The notes beneath the pieces were generated by a model. The model saw only the letters and a program-made list of their open reading frames with translations, made no database searches and was not told the DNA's origin. Source: Streptomyces musisoli (GTDB lineage Bacteria > Actinomycetota > Actinomycetes > Streptomycetales > Streptomycetaceae). Taken from it: a stretch of 64,000 nt of DNA. A program made the translations under genes and the position numbers. Of the stretch, positions 28,136 to 36,981 are shown piece after piece; positions within the stretch are counted from its first letter, which is position 1; each line of letters opens with the position of its first letter. Location of the stretch: assembly GCF_016741855.1 (NCBI RefSeq), contig NZ_JAERRH010000001.1:558001-622000 (forward strand), in the 5' to 3' direction.

Positions 28136-29164
28136 TCATGCCGCCGCGCGCTCGCCGGCCGGTCGGCGGCGCAGTTCGGGGCGCTGGAGGGCCTGCGGCT
28201 GGTAGGCCATGTCGAGCGTGCCGGTGTCGGTGCCGGGCGGCACGATCGCGTCGATCCGGTCCAGCACGTCGTCGGTGAGGGTGACATCGACGCCCGCGAG
28301 CAGGTCGTCCAGGTGTTCCATGGTCCGCGGTCCGAGGAGGGCGGACGTCACGCCCGGGTGGGCGAGCACGAAGCCCATCGCGAGATGCGTGAGCGGCAGG
28401 CCGGCCTCCTCGGCCAGCGGGATGAGCTGTTCGACCACGTCGAGCCGACGGTCGTCCGTGAGGTGCCGGAAGCCGTACCTCGACCGGTGCGTCGCGGCCT
28501 CCTGGCCCTTGCGGTACCGCCCCGTCAGCAGGCCGCCGCCGAGGGGCGACCAGACCAGGGTGCCCATGCCGAACTCCTGCGCCACCGGGAGCACCTCGCG
28601 CTCGATGCCCCGGTTCAGGATCGAGTAGACCGGCTGCTCGGTGCGCGGCCTGGCCAGCCCGCGCCGCTCGGCGACCCAGTGCGCCCGGACGATGTCGGAG
28701 GCCGGCAGGGCCGACGTGCCGAAGGCGCGGATCTTTCCGGCCCGCTGCAGATCGGTGAGGGCCGCGAGGGTCTCCTCGATGTCCGTGTCGGGGTCCGGGC
28801 GGTGGATCTGGTAGATGTCCACGTAGTCGGTGTCGAGGCGGCGCAGCGAGTCCTCCAGCGCGCGCACCAGCCAGCGCCGGGACGCGCCCTGGTGGTTCGG
28901 CTCGTCGCTCATCGGGTTCCGGGCCTTGGTCGCGAGCACGACGTCGGCCCGTCGTCCCTTCAGCGCCCGGCCGACAATCTCCTCCGACTCGCCGTGCGCG
29001 TACATATCGGCGGTGTCGACGAGATTGACGCCGGCGTCGAGCGCCCGGTGGATGATGCGGACGCAGTCGTCGTGGTCGGGGTTGCCGAGGGCGCCGAACA
29101 TCATCGCGCCGAGGGCGTAGGGGCTGACCTTGATCCCGGTCCGGCCGAGGCTGCGGTAGCGCAT
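28136..29164 (-). CDS. Aldo/keto reductase
   Basis: This 342-residue NADPH-dependent TIM-barrel oxidoreductase has the catalytic tetrad Asp50 (VDTADMY), Tyr55, Lys80 (LATKARNP) and His121 (YQIHRPD). It resembles the AKR group of general aldehyde/ketone reductases (YghZ/YajO-like). The last 15 residues are Arg/Ala-rich. The start is ATG 29164. It is divergent from an AraC-family gene 106 bp away, its probable regulator. Confidence 0.92.
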   Translation of the reverse strand: MRYRSLGRTGIKVSPYALGAMMFGALGNPDHDDCVRIIHRALDAGVNLVDTADMYAHGESEEIVGRALKGRRADVVLATKARNPMSDEPNHQGASRRWLVRALEDSLRRLDTDYVDIYQIHRPDPDTDIEETLAALTDLQRAGKIRAFGTSALPASDIVRAHWVAERRGLARPRTEQPVYSILNRGIEREVLPVAQEFGMGTLVWSPLGGGLLTGRYRKGQEAATHRSRYGFRHLTDDRRLDVVEQLIPLAEEAGLPLTHLAMGFVLAHPGVTSALLGPRTMEHLDDLLAGVDVTLTDDVLDRIDAIVPPGTDTGTLDMAYQPQALQRPELRRRPAGERAAA

Positions 29165-29227
29165 GGTGTCTCCTTCAGGTCGTCCTGCTGTGTCGCCGAC
29201 ACCAGCCTGTCTGTCGTTCGCCGGACT

Positions 29228-29243
29228 ATGAATACTTGTTCAT
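29228..29243. promoter_or_regulatory. Inverted repeat ATGAA-N6-TTCAT in the AKR/AraC intergenic region
   Basis: The 106-bp divergent gap contains one AT-rich patch, ATGAATACTTGTTCAT, a perfect 5-bp inverted repeat with a 6-bp spacer. It is 28 bp from the AraC start codon. It could be an operator or part of the promoters for both genes. Confidence 0.45.
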
Positions 29244-29270
29244 CCCGATTTCTTGCGCGAGAGTACGGAC

Positions 29271-30209
29271 ATGGATCCCGACCGACTCTCCGAGGCACTC
29301 GACCTGGTCGAGGTGCGCAGCGTGCTGACCGGCGGCGTCGCGGCCCGCGGCGGGTGGTGGGCCCGCGGCCCGCTCGCCGATCCGGTCAAGTTCTTCGCGA
29401 TGGTGAGCGGGCGCGCCCGGCTCACCACCGACGGCGCCGTCGAACCGGTCGACCTCGTGGCGGGTGACGTGGTAATCCTCACCGGGCGCTCGTGGGTGGC
29501 CTTCGAGGCCGGCGCGGCGCCGCGCCACGAGATCCAGCCGGAGTCGGACTTCTCCACCGCCCGCTTCGCGGGCTCGGACCCTGCCGTCGACGACGTCGTG
29601 ATCGGCGGATGCGTCAGCGTGAACGAGGCCGGGCGGACGCTCCTGCTGGAGTCACTTCCACCGGTGGCCCACATCCGGTCCTCCGCCGCCGGAGACGGGG
29701 ACCGGCTGCTCGCCGCCGTGCTGCGGCTCTTCGACGAGGCGACCGGCGACCGGCTCGGCTCGGCCTTCGCGATCCGGCAGTACGGCCAACTGCTCCTGCT
29801 GGAGGTGCTGCGCTGTTACGTCGACCAGACCCTCCTGCCCTCCGGCTGGTTGCGCCTGCTCGTCGACGAGCGCCTGCGCCCCGCCGTCGACCTGCTCCAC
29901 GGCCGCCCCGAACACGCATGGGGGCTGCAGGAGTTGGCGCGCGCCGCCGCGATGTCCCGGACCACATTCGCGGAGCGGTTCCGCGAGGCCGCGGGTGTAC
30001 CGCCGCTCACCTATCTGGGCCGGTGGCGCATGCTGCTGGCCCAGCGCGCGCTGCGGAACGGCGACGCCCGCGTCGCGGCGCTCGCCGCCGAGCTGGGCTA
30101 CGGCTCGGAGAGCGCGTTCAGCACGGCGTTCAAGCGCGTTGTCGGGGAGTCGCCGCAGCGCTACCGGACGCGCGTGCGCCAGGAGGCCGTTCCGATCGCG
30201 GGCCGGTGA
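29271..30209 (+). CDS. AraC-family regulator with cupin-type N-terminal domain
   Basis: This 312-residue protein has an N-terminal cupin-like sensor (residues 1-175; ARGGWWARGPLADPVKFFAM is typical of the Cupin_6 group) and a C-terminal double HTH (about 205-300: LQELARAAAMSRTTFAERF and VAALAAELGYGSESAFSTAF). Such regulators commonly control a neighbouring aldo-keto reductase. I place the start at ATG 29271 with GAGAG upstream; a TTG at 29253 is less likely. It is divergent from the reductase gene. Confidence 0.88.
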   Translation: MDPDRLSEALDLVEVRSVLTGGVAARGGWWARGPLADPVKFFAMVSGRARLTTDGAVEPVDLVAGDVVILTGRSWVAFEAGAAPRHEIQPESDFSTARFAGSDPAVDDVVIGGCVSVNEAGRTLLLESLPPVAHIRSSAAGDGDRLLAAVLRLFDEATGDRLGSAFAIRQYGQLLLLEVLRCYVDQTLLPSGWLRLLVDERLRPAVDLLHGRPEHAWGLQELARAAAMSRTTFAERFREAAGVPPLTYLGRWRMLLAQRALRNGDARVAALAAELGYGSESAFSTAFKRVVGESPQRYRTRVRQEAVPIAGR

Positions 30210-30284
30210 CGGAGATCAGCCCTGAGCGGAGCCGGCGCGCCTCGGGTACCTATCCGGGCTCAGGAGAACTCGCGGATGTCGCAC

Positions 30285-30382
30285 AGTGGGCCGGAGGCCG
30301 GCCCCGCCTGCTCAGTCCTGACGACGAGGAGTTCGTCGCCCAGACGGTCACCACCCGCCCGACCAGGCTGGGCCGGTCACCG
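30285..30382 (+). pseudogene. IS630-type transposase fragment
   Basis: The frame reads GGRPRLLSPDDEEFVAQTVT followed by TRPTRLGR, the conserved linker of IS630-family transposases, and then stops at 30382. No DDE region is found in the next kilobase. It sits 75 bp after the AraC gene and marks the beginning of a kilobase (30210-31264) that has no intact gene. Confidence 0.6.
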
Positions 30383-30473
30383 TGACGTCCTGGCGGCAGA
30401 GCGCCGTGAACGCGCCCGGGTCCGCAGCGAGAAGGGCATCCGCTGGGGCGGGCGAGCGCGAATCGCGGCCCGA

Positions 30474-30700
30474 TCACTCACTGACGTTCAAGGTCGCACA
30501 GTCCGCGACGCCCAGCTCGGACAGCACTGGCCAAAGCCGCTCCAGGGCCGCAGCAGGGTCTGAGCCATCCGCGATTTCGAGGTCCAGATGGCAGCGACCC
30601 ATGCCGCTGACCGCGCCGGTGACCTCGCCGTCGAGCTCGAACGCCGCCTCCAGAGCCTCCTCGACCTCGTCACGATCGACCGGCAGCCCCGCGGACCTAC
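30474..30700 (-). pseudogene. Hypothetical protein C-terminal fragment
   Basis: The minus frame gives RDEVEEALEAAFELDGEVTG, GMGRCHLDLEIADGSDPAAA and LERLWPVLSELGVADCATLN, a good-looking small alpha/beta domain with an intact C-terminus. No convincing start codon or ribosome site lies upstream and the frame continues into low-quality sequence. It may be the 3' end of a truncated immunity-like or ferredoxin-fold protein. I do not recognise the family. Confidence 0.45.
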
Positions 30701-30936
30701 GACGATGTGGCCACACGGTCCCGCGCCGACTCTCGCCCGTGGCGGCCCGTCCGACCACTCGCCGAGACCCGCATGTTCGGGGAGATACAGCGGGCGCCCC
30801 ACCGGGCAGACCGGCGTCGCAACCGGGAGATCCCAGCATCAACCTCGGCGGACAAGCGCGCGGATCGCTCCGCGGGCGGCTGGAGCGCTCCGGCGGACAC
30901 CGCTCCCAAAGGAAACGTGAGAGCGCGTGATATCCG

Positions 30937-31080
30937 ATGCACATCGTCGGGCGGAAGCTGACTTTCCGGGCGACCGGCGACGCCCGCCTGCAACTGGGCA
31001 TGAGCGACGCCTCCGGTGCCTGATCCCAGGACAACAGCGGCACGCTGACCGTGCAGGTGCACGTCACGCCTCACCCCTGA
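30937..31080 (+). pseudogene. Lectin/carbohydrate-binding-like fragment with in-frame stop
   Basis: From ATG 30937 the frame reads HIVGRKLTFRATGDARLQLG, MSDASGA, a TGA stop at 31021, then SQDNSGTLTVQVHVTP. The LGxxD and DNSG spacing resembles PA-IL-like secreted sugar-binding domains. The in-frame stop and absence of signal peptide indicate decay. Confidence 0.45.
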
Positions 31081-31264
31081 CCCGGGCGGCGTCAGCCCCC
31101 TCCGGCGCGCGGCAACACCGCCTACGCCCAGGTGTCCTCCCTCTGAGTGGCTCCACAGAATTCCCACAAAGACGCCCTCTAGCTTCTTGCGCCGCGGGGG
31201 ACGGACGACTGATCTCCGTCCCCCCACGCAACAGTTGTGCTCAAAGAGGGGGACGCCTTCCGCC

Positions 31265-32449
31265 ATGCTGACTGAGACGACGACACGGGCCTCCAGCGCG
31301 CACGAGGCCCTGGTACTGAGCCTGCTGCGCGAGCACGGTCCGCTCACCCGGGGAGACTTACTGATCCTGAGCGGCCTGTCCCGCACCACGCTCTACGACG
31401 CCGTCGGGGCGCTGATGGACAACGGCAGCGTCCTCGCCTCGGTTCCGGAGGCGGCCCGGCGCAAGCGGGGCCGCCCGGCGGAGGTACTGACCGTGAACCC
31501 CGGGGCCGGCCGGCTGCTCGGCATCGAGTTCGCGCGACGGGCGGTGCGGGTGGCCGCGATGAACGCGGCGCACGAGATCGTCGGCACCACCGGCGAACCG
31601 CACGACCCCGACACCCCGTGGCAGACCCGCATCGACCTCGCGTGGCGACTGGCGGACAAGCTGACGCACGGGACGCTGCGACCGGGCGCCCTGAACGGCA
31701 TCGGCGTCGGGGTGGTCGGACCGGTCGGCACGCCGGAGCAGGGCCCGCTGTGGGCGCCTCGGCACGACATCGTGGCGGCACGCGTGCGCGAACGCTTCGG
31801 CGCACCGGCACTGATCGACAACGACACCCGGCTGGCCACCCTGGCCGAGACGGTCTGGGGTGCCGCCGCGGGTGAACAGAACGTGCTGTGCCTGCGGTTG
31901 TCGCACGGCGTCGGCGGCGGACTCGTGATGGCCGGCACACTGCACCGCGGCGCCCACGGCCGCTCCGGGATGTTCGGCCACATCACCGTGGACCCGGGCG
32001 GCGCGCCCTGCGAGTGCGGTGCGATCGGATGCCTGGAGACAGTGGCGTCGATCGGGGCCGTACTCGACGCCTGCCGCACCGCGGGAACCGCGGCAGCGGA
32101 CCTGCCGGAACTGGTGAGCGCGCTGGAGTCCGGCGACGCGGCCGCGCACGCGGTCCTGGCACGGGTGGGCACGCATGTCGGCAGGGTGCTGGCCGATGTG
32201 AGCCATGCCGTCGGACCCGACGTGATCGTCATCGGCGGCGAGCTGGTCGACGCCGGTCGAGCCCTGATGGCACCGATCGAGCACATGCTCGACACGCATG
32301 TCGCGCGCTGTTCGTACGGGGCGCCCCGAGTGATTCCGGCCGGACTCGGCGATACCGGCACCGCCCTCGGCGCCCTCGCCCTGCTCCGGCGGCACCCGGA
32401 TCACGAAGCGCCCGGGCTGCGGGAGGCAACCCGGGCGCTCACACCGTGA
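31265..32449 (+). CDS. ROK-family transcriptional regulator
   Basis: This 394-residue protein has an N-terminal winged HTH (residues 12-75, LTRGDLLILSGLSRTTLYDA) and a ROK sugar-kinase-like domain with the zinc motif GHITVDPGGAPCECGAIGCL and ATP/sugar segments IGVGVVGPVG and LRLSHGVGGG. Such proteins usually repress sugar-use genes and respond to a sugar or sugar phosphate. The start is ATG 31265. It converges on the wall-active cluster and may link that cluster to a sugar signal, but no operator is evident. Confidence 0.9.
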   Translation: MLTETTTRASSAHEALVLSLLREHGPLTRGDLLILSGLSRTTLYDAVGALMDNGSVLASVPEAARRKRGRPAEVLTVNPGAGRLLGIEFARRAVRVAAMNAAHEIVGTTGEPHDPDTPWQTRIDLAWRLADKLTHGTLRPGALNGIGVGVVGPVGTPEQGPLWAPRHDIVAARVRERFGAPALIDNDTRLATLAETVWGAAAGEQNVLCLRLSHGVGGGLVMAGTLHRGAHGRSGMFGHITVDPGGAPCECGAIGCLETVASIGAVLDACRTAGTAAADLPELVSALESGDAAAHAVLARVGTHVGRVLADVSHAVGPDVIVIGGELVDAGRALMAPIEHMLDTHVARCSYGAPRVIPAGLGDTGTALGALALLRRHPDHEAPGLREATRALTP

Positions 32450-32501
32450 CACGGAGACGTCAGCCGCTCCGGCCGCCGGTCACCCCGTCTTTCTCAGAGG
32501 G

Positions 32502-32936
32502 TCACTTCAGCACCTTCTGCCGGACGACGATGTGACCGGCGTCGGGGCTGAGGCTCCCGCCGAGCCGCCTGAAGGCGCCGTCGGTCAGGTCCAGGCACTT
32601 GGGTTCCGCCTTCGTGTGCTTGAACGTGCCGCGGTCGTTGATGCGCACGACCAGGGACTTGCCGTTCGCCACGTTGGTGACCCGCACCCTCGTGCCGAAG
32701 GGCAGCTGGGGATTGCGGGTGAGCGAAGTCGCCGCGGTGTTCTTGCTGTTGTCGAAGATGTCGCCGTTGGCGGTGGTGCTGCCGGCGGGTATCGGGCCGT
32801 AGTGCGTCGCCCAGCACTTCGGCCTATGAGCCTGCGCGGAGGCGGTCGCGGCGGAACTCGCCGGAGCCAGGGCGACCATCGCGGTCAGTACGGCCGCACC
32901 GGCCGCGATGGAGGCGTGCAGGGTCCGCTTGCTCAT
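32502..32936 (-). CDS. Secreted RlpA-like double-psi beta-barrel protein
   Basis: This 144-residue exported protein has a signal peptide (residues 1-29, AAGAVLTAMVALAPASSAA) and one double-psi beta-barrel domain: CWATHYGPIPAGSTTANGDI, LPFGTRVRVTN and VVRINDRGTF. The conserved Asp of NDRG matches the RlpA/expansin active-site region. It is smaller than RlpA and has no SPOR domain. It may loosen glycan networks (expansin-like) or cleave peptidoglycan. It is the last gene of the minus-strand wall-active run, 45 bp after the GH128 gene. Confidence 0.85.
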   Translation of the reverse strand: MSKRTLHASIAAGAAVLTAMVALAPASSAATASAQAHRPKCWATHYGPIPAGSTTANGDIFDNSKNTAATSLTRNPQLPFGTRVRVTNVANGKSLVVRINDRGTFKHTKAEPKCLDLTDGAFRRLGGSLSPDAGHIVVRQKVLK

Positions 32937-32981
32937 GTTCTTTCCCTCGTTTCTCGTGATTTCGACTGATTGATCTTGTGT

Positions 32982-33836
32982 TCAGCCCGCGGAGCGATAG
33001 GCGACGCCCACCCGGTTGGCCGTCGCACCGTGGTAAAGGCCGGTGCCGTCGCCGTGGTCGGTGGAGAGGGTGAACCACGCGTAGCGCCGGACGTAGTCCA
33101 GGTGCTGGAGCATGGCCGTCGACTTCTTCACGAAAGCGGCCTGTTGCGCCTTGGACGGATAGCGCGGGGTGCCGGACGAGAAGTCGATCAGGGCGTATTC
33201 GGTGAGCCAGATCGGCTTCTTGTAGCGCTTGTGCACGGCCTCGAGATAGCTGCGCAACTGCCCCGTCGCGCGCTGGGCGTCGAAGTCCGCGCCGTACCAG
33301 TGCAGGGGGATGAAGTCGACCTGGTAGTGGCGGGCGGCGGCGCCCTTCATGAACCGGTCCAGCCAACCGCCGGCGACATCGCCGCCGGTGGCCACGGCGG
33401 GGGCGCCGAGCCGCAGACCGGTCGACTGGAGCCGGGGCCACAGGTCGAGTGCCTGCTTCACGCTCATGTGGGCCTGATCCGACCTGTCGGGCTCGTTGAA
33501 GCCGAGCAGGCTCTTGCCCTGCTTCTCGGCCAGGCCGAGCTCCTTGTTCGTCACCGAGCCCGCGTCATGGATCATGGGCACGAACTCGACACCGCGCGGC
33601 GGCTTGATTCCTCCCTTGCCCGACGACCAGGTGTAGAACCAGCCGGAGTTCGAGTCGGCGAGCGCCTTGGTGACGCCGTCGAACTTCCAGGCGCTGATGC
33701 CCTTCTTCTTCGCCGCGGAGGTGGCGGCAACGGAATGGCCGCCGGCCGCGAACGCAGTGGGCGCGGCGCTCTGGCTGCCGGCCACGAGCAAGGCCGAGAG
33801 CAGGAACGGCAGGGCGAGGACGCGTACCTTCCGCAT
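32982..33836 (-). CDS. Secreted GH128-type endo-beta-1,3-glucanase (Asl1-like)
   Basis: This 284-residue exported glycosidase has a signal peptide to about residue 31 and the catalytic-core features of GH128: acid/base Glu115 in LGFNEPDRSDQAHM and nucleophile Glu213 in IWLTEYALIDF, with WYGADFDAQ between. GH128 enzymes cut beta-1,3-glucan, the main fungal wall glucan. The start is ATG 33836 behind GGAGG. It lies 10 bp after the chitinase gene, hence the same transcript. Confidence 0.85.
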   Translation of the reverse strand: MRKVRVLALPFLLSALLVAGSQSAAPTAFAAGGHSVAATSAAKKKGISAWKFDGVTKALADSNSGWFYTWSSGKGGIKPPRGVEFVPMIHDAGSVTNKELGLAEKQGKSLLGFNEPDRSDQAHMSVKQALDLWPRLQSTGLRLGAPAVATGGDVAGGWLDRFMKGAAARHYQVDFIPLHWYGADFDAQRATGQLRSYLEAVHKRYKKPIWLTEYALIDFSSGTPRYPSKAQQAAFVKKSTAMLQHLDYVRRYAWFTLSTDHGDGTGLYHGATANRVGVAYRSAG

Positions 33837-33846
33837 GGCGCCTCCC

Positions 33847-34566
33847 TCAGCAGCTGAGGTGCGCGCCGGCACCGACGTGGAGCATCTTGGTGAACTTCTT
33901 GTACTTGGCGACCCGGTCCTTCATCTCGGCCGGGTTGCCGCCGTTGCACTCGATGGCGCCGTTGATGCTGCGGATGGTCTCGCCGAAGCCGCCGCTCCTG
34001 ACCATCGCGTGGTGGGGCGTCATGGTGCCGGGGCCGGACTGGGTCATCCAGTACCAGAGCGCGAGCTTCCAGGTCACGACGGGGTTCGTCGCCGCGAGGT
34101 TCGGGTGGTTCAGCAGGTCGATGTGGACCGCGTCGCCGGCCGCCTTGTAGTTGTAGTTCCAGCTGATCTGGAGCGGGCCGCGGCCGTGGTACGCGGACTG
34201 GCCGGCCGGGCAGCCGTAGGGCTCTTGCTGGCAGTAGGTCGGCCAGTTGGCCTTGTTCTGCTCGTTGATGTAGATCAGCCCGCTGGTCTCGTGGCTGACG
34301 TTCGCGAGGAAGGCCGCGACCTCACGCCTCTTGGTCTTGGCGTCGCCGGTGTGCGCGAAGGCCGGGAATGCCTTCATCGCCTTGACCAGGCCCTCGTAGG
34401 TGTAGAGCTTCTTGTGGTGCGGGAACATCTTGTTGTACTGAGCCTTGCTGACGACGAAACCACCGCTTTGCCCTGCGGCGGACGCCGTGTTGGTGCTCAG
34501 ATTGACCGCGGAGATCGCTATCAATGCGGCGGTGAGCACGGCGTGGACGGCACGTAGCCTTCGCAT
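33847..34566 (-). CDS. Secreted GH19 chitinase
   Basis: This 239-residue exported chitinase has a signal peptide (residues 1-30) and a catalytic domain with Glu93 (NVSHETSGLIYI) and Glu102 (NEQNKANWP), matching the two glutamates of Streptomyces ChiC, plus YHGRGPLQISWNYNYKAAGD. No chitin-binding domain is present. The start is ATG 34566 behind AAGGAG. The 423-bp gap upstream (34567-34989) holds its promoter region, no gene I can support, and the terminator at 34917-34962. It heads the chitinase-GH128-RlpA-like transcript. Confidence 0.93.
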   Translation of the reverse strand: MRRLRAVHAVLTAALIAISAVNLSTNTASAAGQSGGFVVSKAQYNKMFPHHKKLYTYEGLVKAMKAFPAFAHTGDAKTKRREVAAFLANVSHETSGLIYINEQNKANWPTYCQQEPYGCPAGQSAYHGRGPLQISWNYNYKAAGDAVHIDLLNHPNLAATNPVVTWKLALWYWMTQSGPGTMTPHHAMVRSGGFGETIRSINGAIECNGGNPAEMKDRVAKYKKFTKMLHVGAGAHLSC

Positions 34567-34916
34567 ACGGGAAACTCCTTGGAGTAAAGGCGGGTTGCCC
34601 ATCGGAACCCGGATACGAAGCTACCTGCCGCCGCCCGGAGAAAGGGCTCATAAATTGCTTTGGGAACGGCAGTTGTTGCTCGCAGTTGTTGCTCGGGGAG
34701 TTCGCGCGCGACAACCGCGTGCGGAACGGGCGAGCATATGATCCGGAGTAGCTGTCGCCATCCTCGCGATCGGGCGCCGGCGTTCTTCTGGAGGGGATTC
34801 ATGCGACCGGTCATCAACCGTCGGCGGGGGCCCGTACTGGACGCAGGACTTCGGCGCGAAGTTCTGAACCCATGCCTCTGAACCGACGTGCCTGAGCCGA
34901 CGCGTCCGAACCGAAT

Positions 34917-34962
34917 ACGAGCCGGCCGCCCCGCGGGAGTATTCGCGGGGCGGCCGGCTCGT
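34917..34962. terminator. Strong hairpin terminator after the thaumatin-like gene
   Basis: A perfect 19-bp stem (left arm 34917-34935, right arm 34944-34962, arms of the type GAGCCGGCCGCCCCGCG) closes an 8-base loop, GGAGTATT. It starts 28 bp beyond the stop codon of the thaumatin-like gene on the minus strand and ends the GH64-TLP transcript. No T-run follows, as is common in Streptomyces. Confidence 0.85.
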
Positions 34963-34989
34963 GGAGCAGGGGGTCATGGGGTCATGGGA

Positions 34990-35646
34990 TCACCAGAACG
35001 TCACGACGAAGCCCTTGCACTTGGCGCACTGCCGCATCGTCCTGTTGCCGGTCTCCTGGTCCTGCTTGGACCAGGCGTAGGCCTTCGGGCAGTGCTTCTT
35101 GACGGCATCGCTGTAGGCGGAGGTGGCATCCCGGTTCGGGTTCACGCACAGCACGGTCTTCCCGGCGGAGTTGTGCTGCCGGTCGCCCTTCGGGCAGCAA
35201 CGCAGCAGGTTCTTCCGGCAGCCCTGCTGCGAGCACGAGCCGTTCTTGGTGACCTTCTCGGCTCCCTTGGGCGCGATGGTGATGGGGAGCGAGAAGGCGT
35301 TGACGTAGCTGACGTCGTACCAGGGCGCCTTCGTTTCCTTCTTGTCGAAGTTGAACTCGGCCAGGCTGACCGGTTGTTCGCCCGTCTTGCAGCGCTGGGC
35401 GAATACTCCGCAGTCGCCGATGGCGCAGTGGAACGTGCTTCCCGGCTTGCCCGAACATCCCTGGCGGGCGAAGAACTTGCCGCGCCAGTGATGGGGGGCC
35501 TTGACCTCCGGGATGGTCACGGTCGCCGACTGCCCGGGCTTGAGCACGGGCAGCGACTTCAGGTTCTTCGAATCTCCGTCGAGCTCGTCCTTGTTGACGG
35601 TGCCGCCGATCCACAGCTTCTTCCCGGACCGGTTGACGAACGTCAC
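34990..35646 (-). CDS. Thaumatin-like protein without its own signal peptide
   Basis: This 218-residue thaumatin-like domain begins TFVNRSGKKLWIGGTVN, has many cysteines (CSGKPGSTFHCAIGDCGVF, CSQQGCRKNLLRCCPKGD) and ends AKCKGFVVTFW. Thaumatin-like proteins bind or hydrolyse beta-1,3-glucan and damage fungi, and need export, yet this frame starts at GTG 35646 with no signal peptide and no clear ribosome site. It lies 10 bp behind the Tat-type GH64 gene in a shifted frame; the reading just upstream (RSETPA) would make a natural linker if the frames were joined. Confidence 0.82.
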   Translation of the reverse strand: MTFVNRSGKKLWIGGTVNKDELDGDSKNLKSLPVLKPGQSATVTIPEVKAPHHWRGKFFARQGCSGKPGSTFHCAIGDCGVFAQRCKTGEQPVSLAEFNFDKKETKAPWYDVSYVNAFSLPITIAPKGAEKVTKNGSCSQQGCRKNLLRCCPKGDRQHNSAGKTVLCVNPNRDATSAYSDAVKKHCPKAYAWSKQDQETGNRTMRQCAKCKGFVVTFW

Positions 35647-35656
35647 GGCGGGTGTC

Positions 35657-36859
35657 TCAGAACGGGGTCAGCGTCAGGTGCATGTGCTGGGGGCGGGGGT
35701 CCTCGATGTAGGAGGCCCAGTCGGCGACGTCGTCGAAGGCGAAGCCGTAGGCCTTGCCGTTGCTGGTCGCGGCGTGGATGGCCTTGGCGTAGTGGTTGGT
35801 GACGGCGGTGTCGTAGAAGGTGGCCGCGCGGGTGGTGGGCTGCTTGCTGTGGCTCAGCAGCGTCGAGCGGTTGAACGCGGCGCCCAGGGCGGCGGCGACG
35901 GGGCCGGTGATCCCGTCGTTGGGGGCGGCGAGCGCCCCGTCGCAGAAGAGCACGTCACGGGTGGAGGGCTTGGCGAAGGAGACCTGCGCGGGGCCGCTGA
36001 AGGTGATCTGCTGGTTCCTGACCCGGCCGGTGAATGTGCCCGCGTTCGTCCTGACGACGAGGTTCTTGTTCTGGTAGGTGTGCCAGACCTTGTCGATGTA
36101 GTCGTCGAAGTAGTGCTGGGGGAACCGGCCGGCGTCGAGGCCGTGGCTCGGGGCGATGACGCGCCGGTCGGCTATGACGAGGTGCTTGAAGTCCGGGTGG
36201 TTCCTCAGGGCGTTGAAGACCTTCACGCGGCCGCCGGCGGGCAGCCGGCCGGTGCTGTGGCTCTCCGCTCCATTCAGCCCGATCATCAGCGGAACGCTGA
36301 ACATGTCCACCATGGTGGTGTTGCAGTGCATGCCGGACGCGTCGTGGGTGAACTCCACGAAGTCGTGCAGCACGGAGAAGTTGGGGTCGGACTCCACCCA
36401 GCCGGCCGGCTGCTGAAGACCGATCTTGCCGTCGGCGCCCCTGACGGCCTTGAACTTCAGCTTGTCGCCGAGGGCCACGTAGATGCGTCCGGACATCTGC
36501 GGCAGTCGCAGCTTGGTCGCGCCGTGGGCGGTCAGCGGGATGGAGTAGTCGGCGAAGCCGCCCGCGTGGTTGTCGGAGAGCTTGACGGGGGCCAGGGTGC
36601 CCCGCCGGGTGAGCCGTACCTGCCGGTCTCCCCTGCTGCCCACGACGTACAGGTGGACCTTGCCGTTGGCGAACCTGCCGCTGCTGTTGACGACCGTGAG
36701 CGGCAGCCCCCCTCGCGCGGCCTCGGCGGCCGGGCCGGCGCCGCCGGAGTCGGCGAAGGCGCGCGGGGCGGCGGAGACGATCGCGGATCCGGCCAGGGCA
36801 CCCGCCATCGAGGCGAGCGCTCTGCGGCGGGTGGGCGGGTGGGCGTCGGACGGGAACAT
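35657..36859 (-). CDS. Secreted GH64 beta-1,3-glucanase
   Basis: This 400-residue exported enzyme has a twin-arginine signal (TRRRALASMAGALAGSAIV, residues 10-29) and a GH64 catalytic region: LHDFVEFTHDASGMHCNTTM, MFSVPLMIGLNG, RFPQHYFDDYIDKVWHTY and FCDGALAAPND. GH64 enzymes release laminaripentaose from beta-1,3-glucan. Length matches the family without extra carbohydrate-binding modules. The start is ATG 36859 behind AGAGGA. The natural partner downstream is the thaumatin-like gene, whose fold belongs to the same superfamily. Confidence 0.92.
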   Translation of the reverse strand: MFPSDAHPPTRRRALASMAGALAGSAIVSAAPRAFADSGGAGPAAEAARGGLPLTVVNSSGRFANGKVHLYVVGSRGDRQVRLTRRGTLAPVKLSDNHAGGFADYSIPLTAHGATKLRLPQMSGRIYVALGDKLKFKAVRGADGKIGLQQPAGWVESDPNFSVLHDFVEFTHDASGMHCNTTMVDMFSVPLMIGLNGAESHSTGRLPAGGRVKVFNALRNHPDFKHLVIADRRVIAPSHGLDAGRFPQHYFDDYIDKVWHTYQNKNLVVRTNAGTFTGRVRNQQITFSGPAQVSFAKPSTRDVLFCDGALAAPNDGITGPVAAALGAAFNRSTLLSHSKQPTTRAATFYDTAVTNHYAKAIHAATSNGKAYGFAFDDVADWASYIEDPRPQHMHLTLTPF

Positions 36860-36935
36860 GCGGAAATTCCTCTCTCCAGTGCTGTGCGTGACGGAACACG
36901 GGTGGGGAAACGGGCGCGCGGACGCCCGCCCACGC

Positions 36936-36968
36936 GGTGCCCTGGCCGCGGCGGGCGGCCAGGGCACC
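36936..36968. terminator. Hairpin between sulfatase and GH64 genes
   Basis: GGTGCCCTGGCCG (36936-36948) and CGGCCAGGGCACC (36956-36968) form a perfect 13-bp stem with a 7-base loop, 14 bp downstream of the sulfatase stop codon. It probably separates the sulfatase transcript from the GH64-TLP transcript. Confidence 0.75.
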
Positions 36969-36981
36969 CATGGGAGCCCTG

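Noticed and set aside
30937..31080. In-frame TGA as a selenocysteine codon in the lectin-like frame
   Set aside because: No SECIS-like element, no signal peptide and no start site; simple decay among other relics is more likely.
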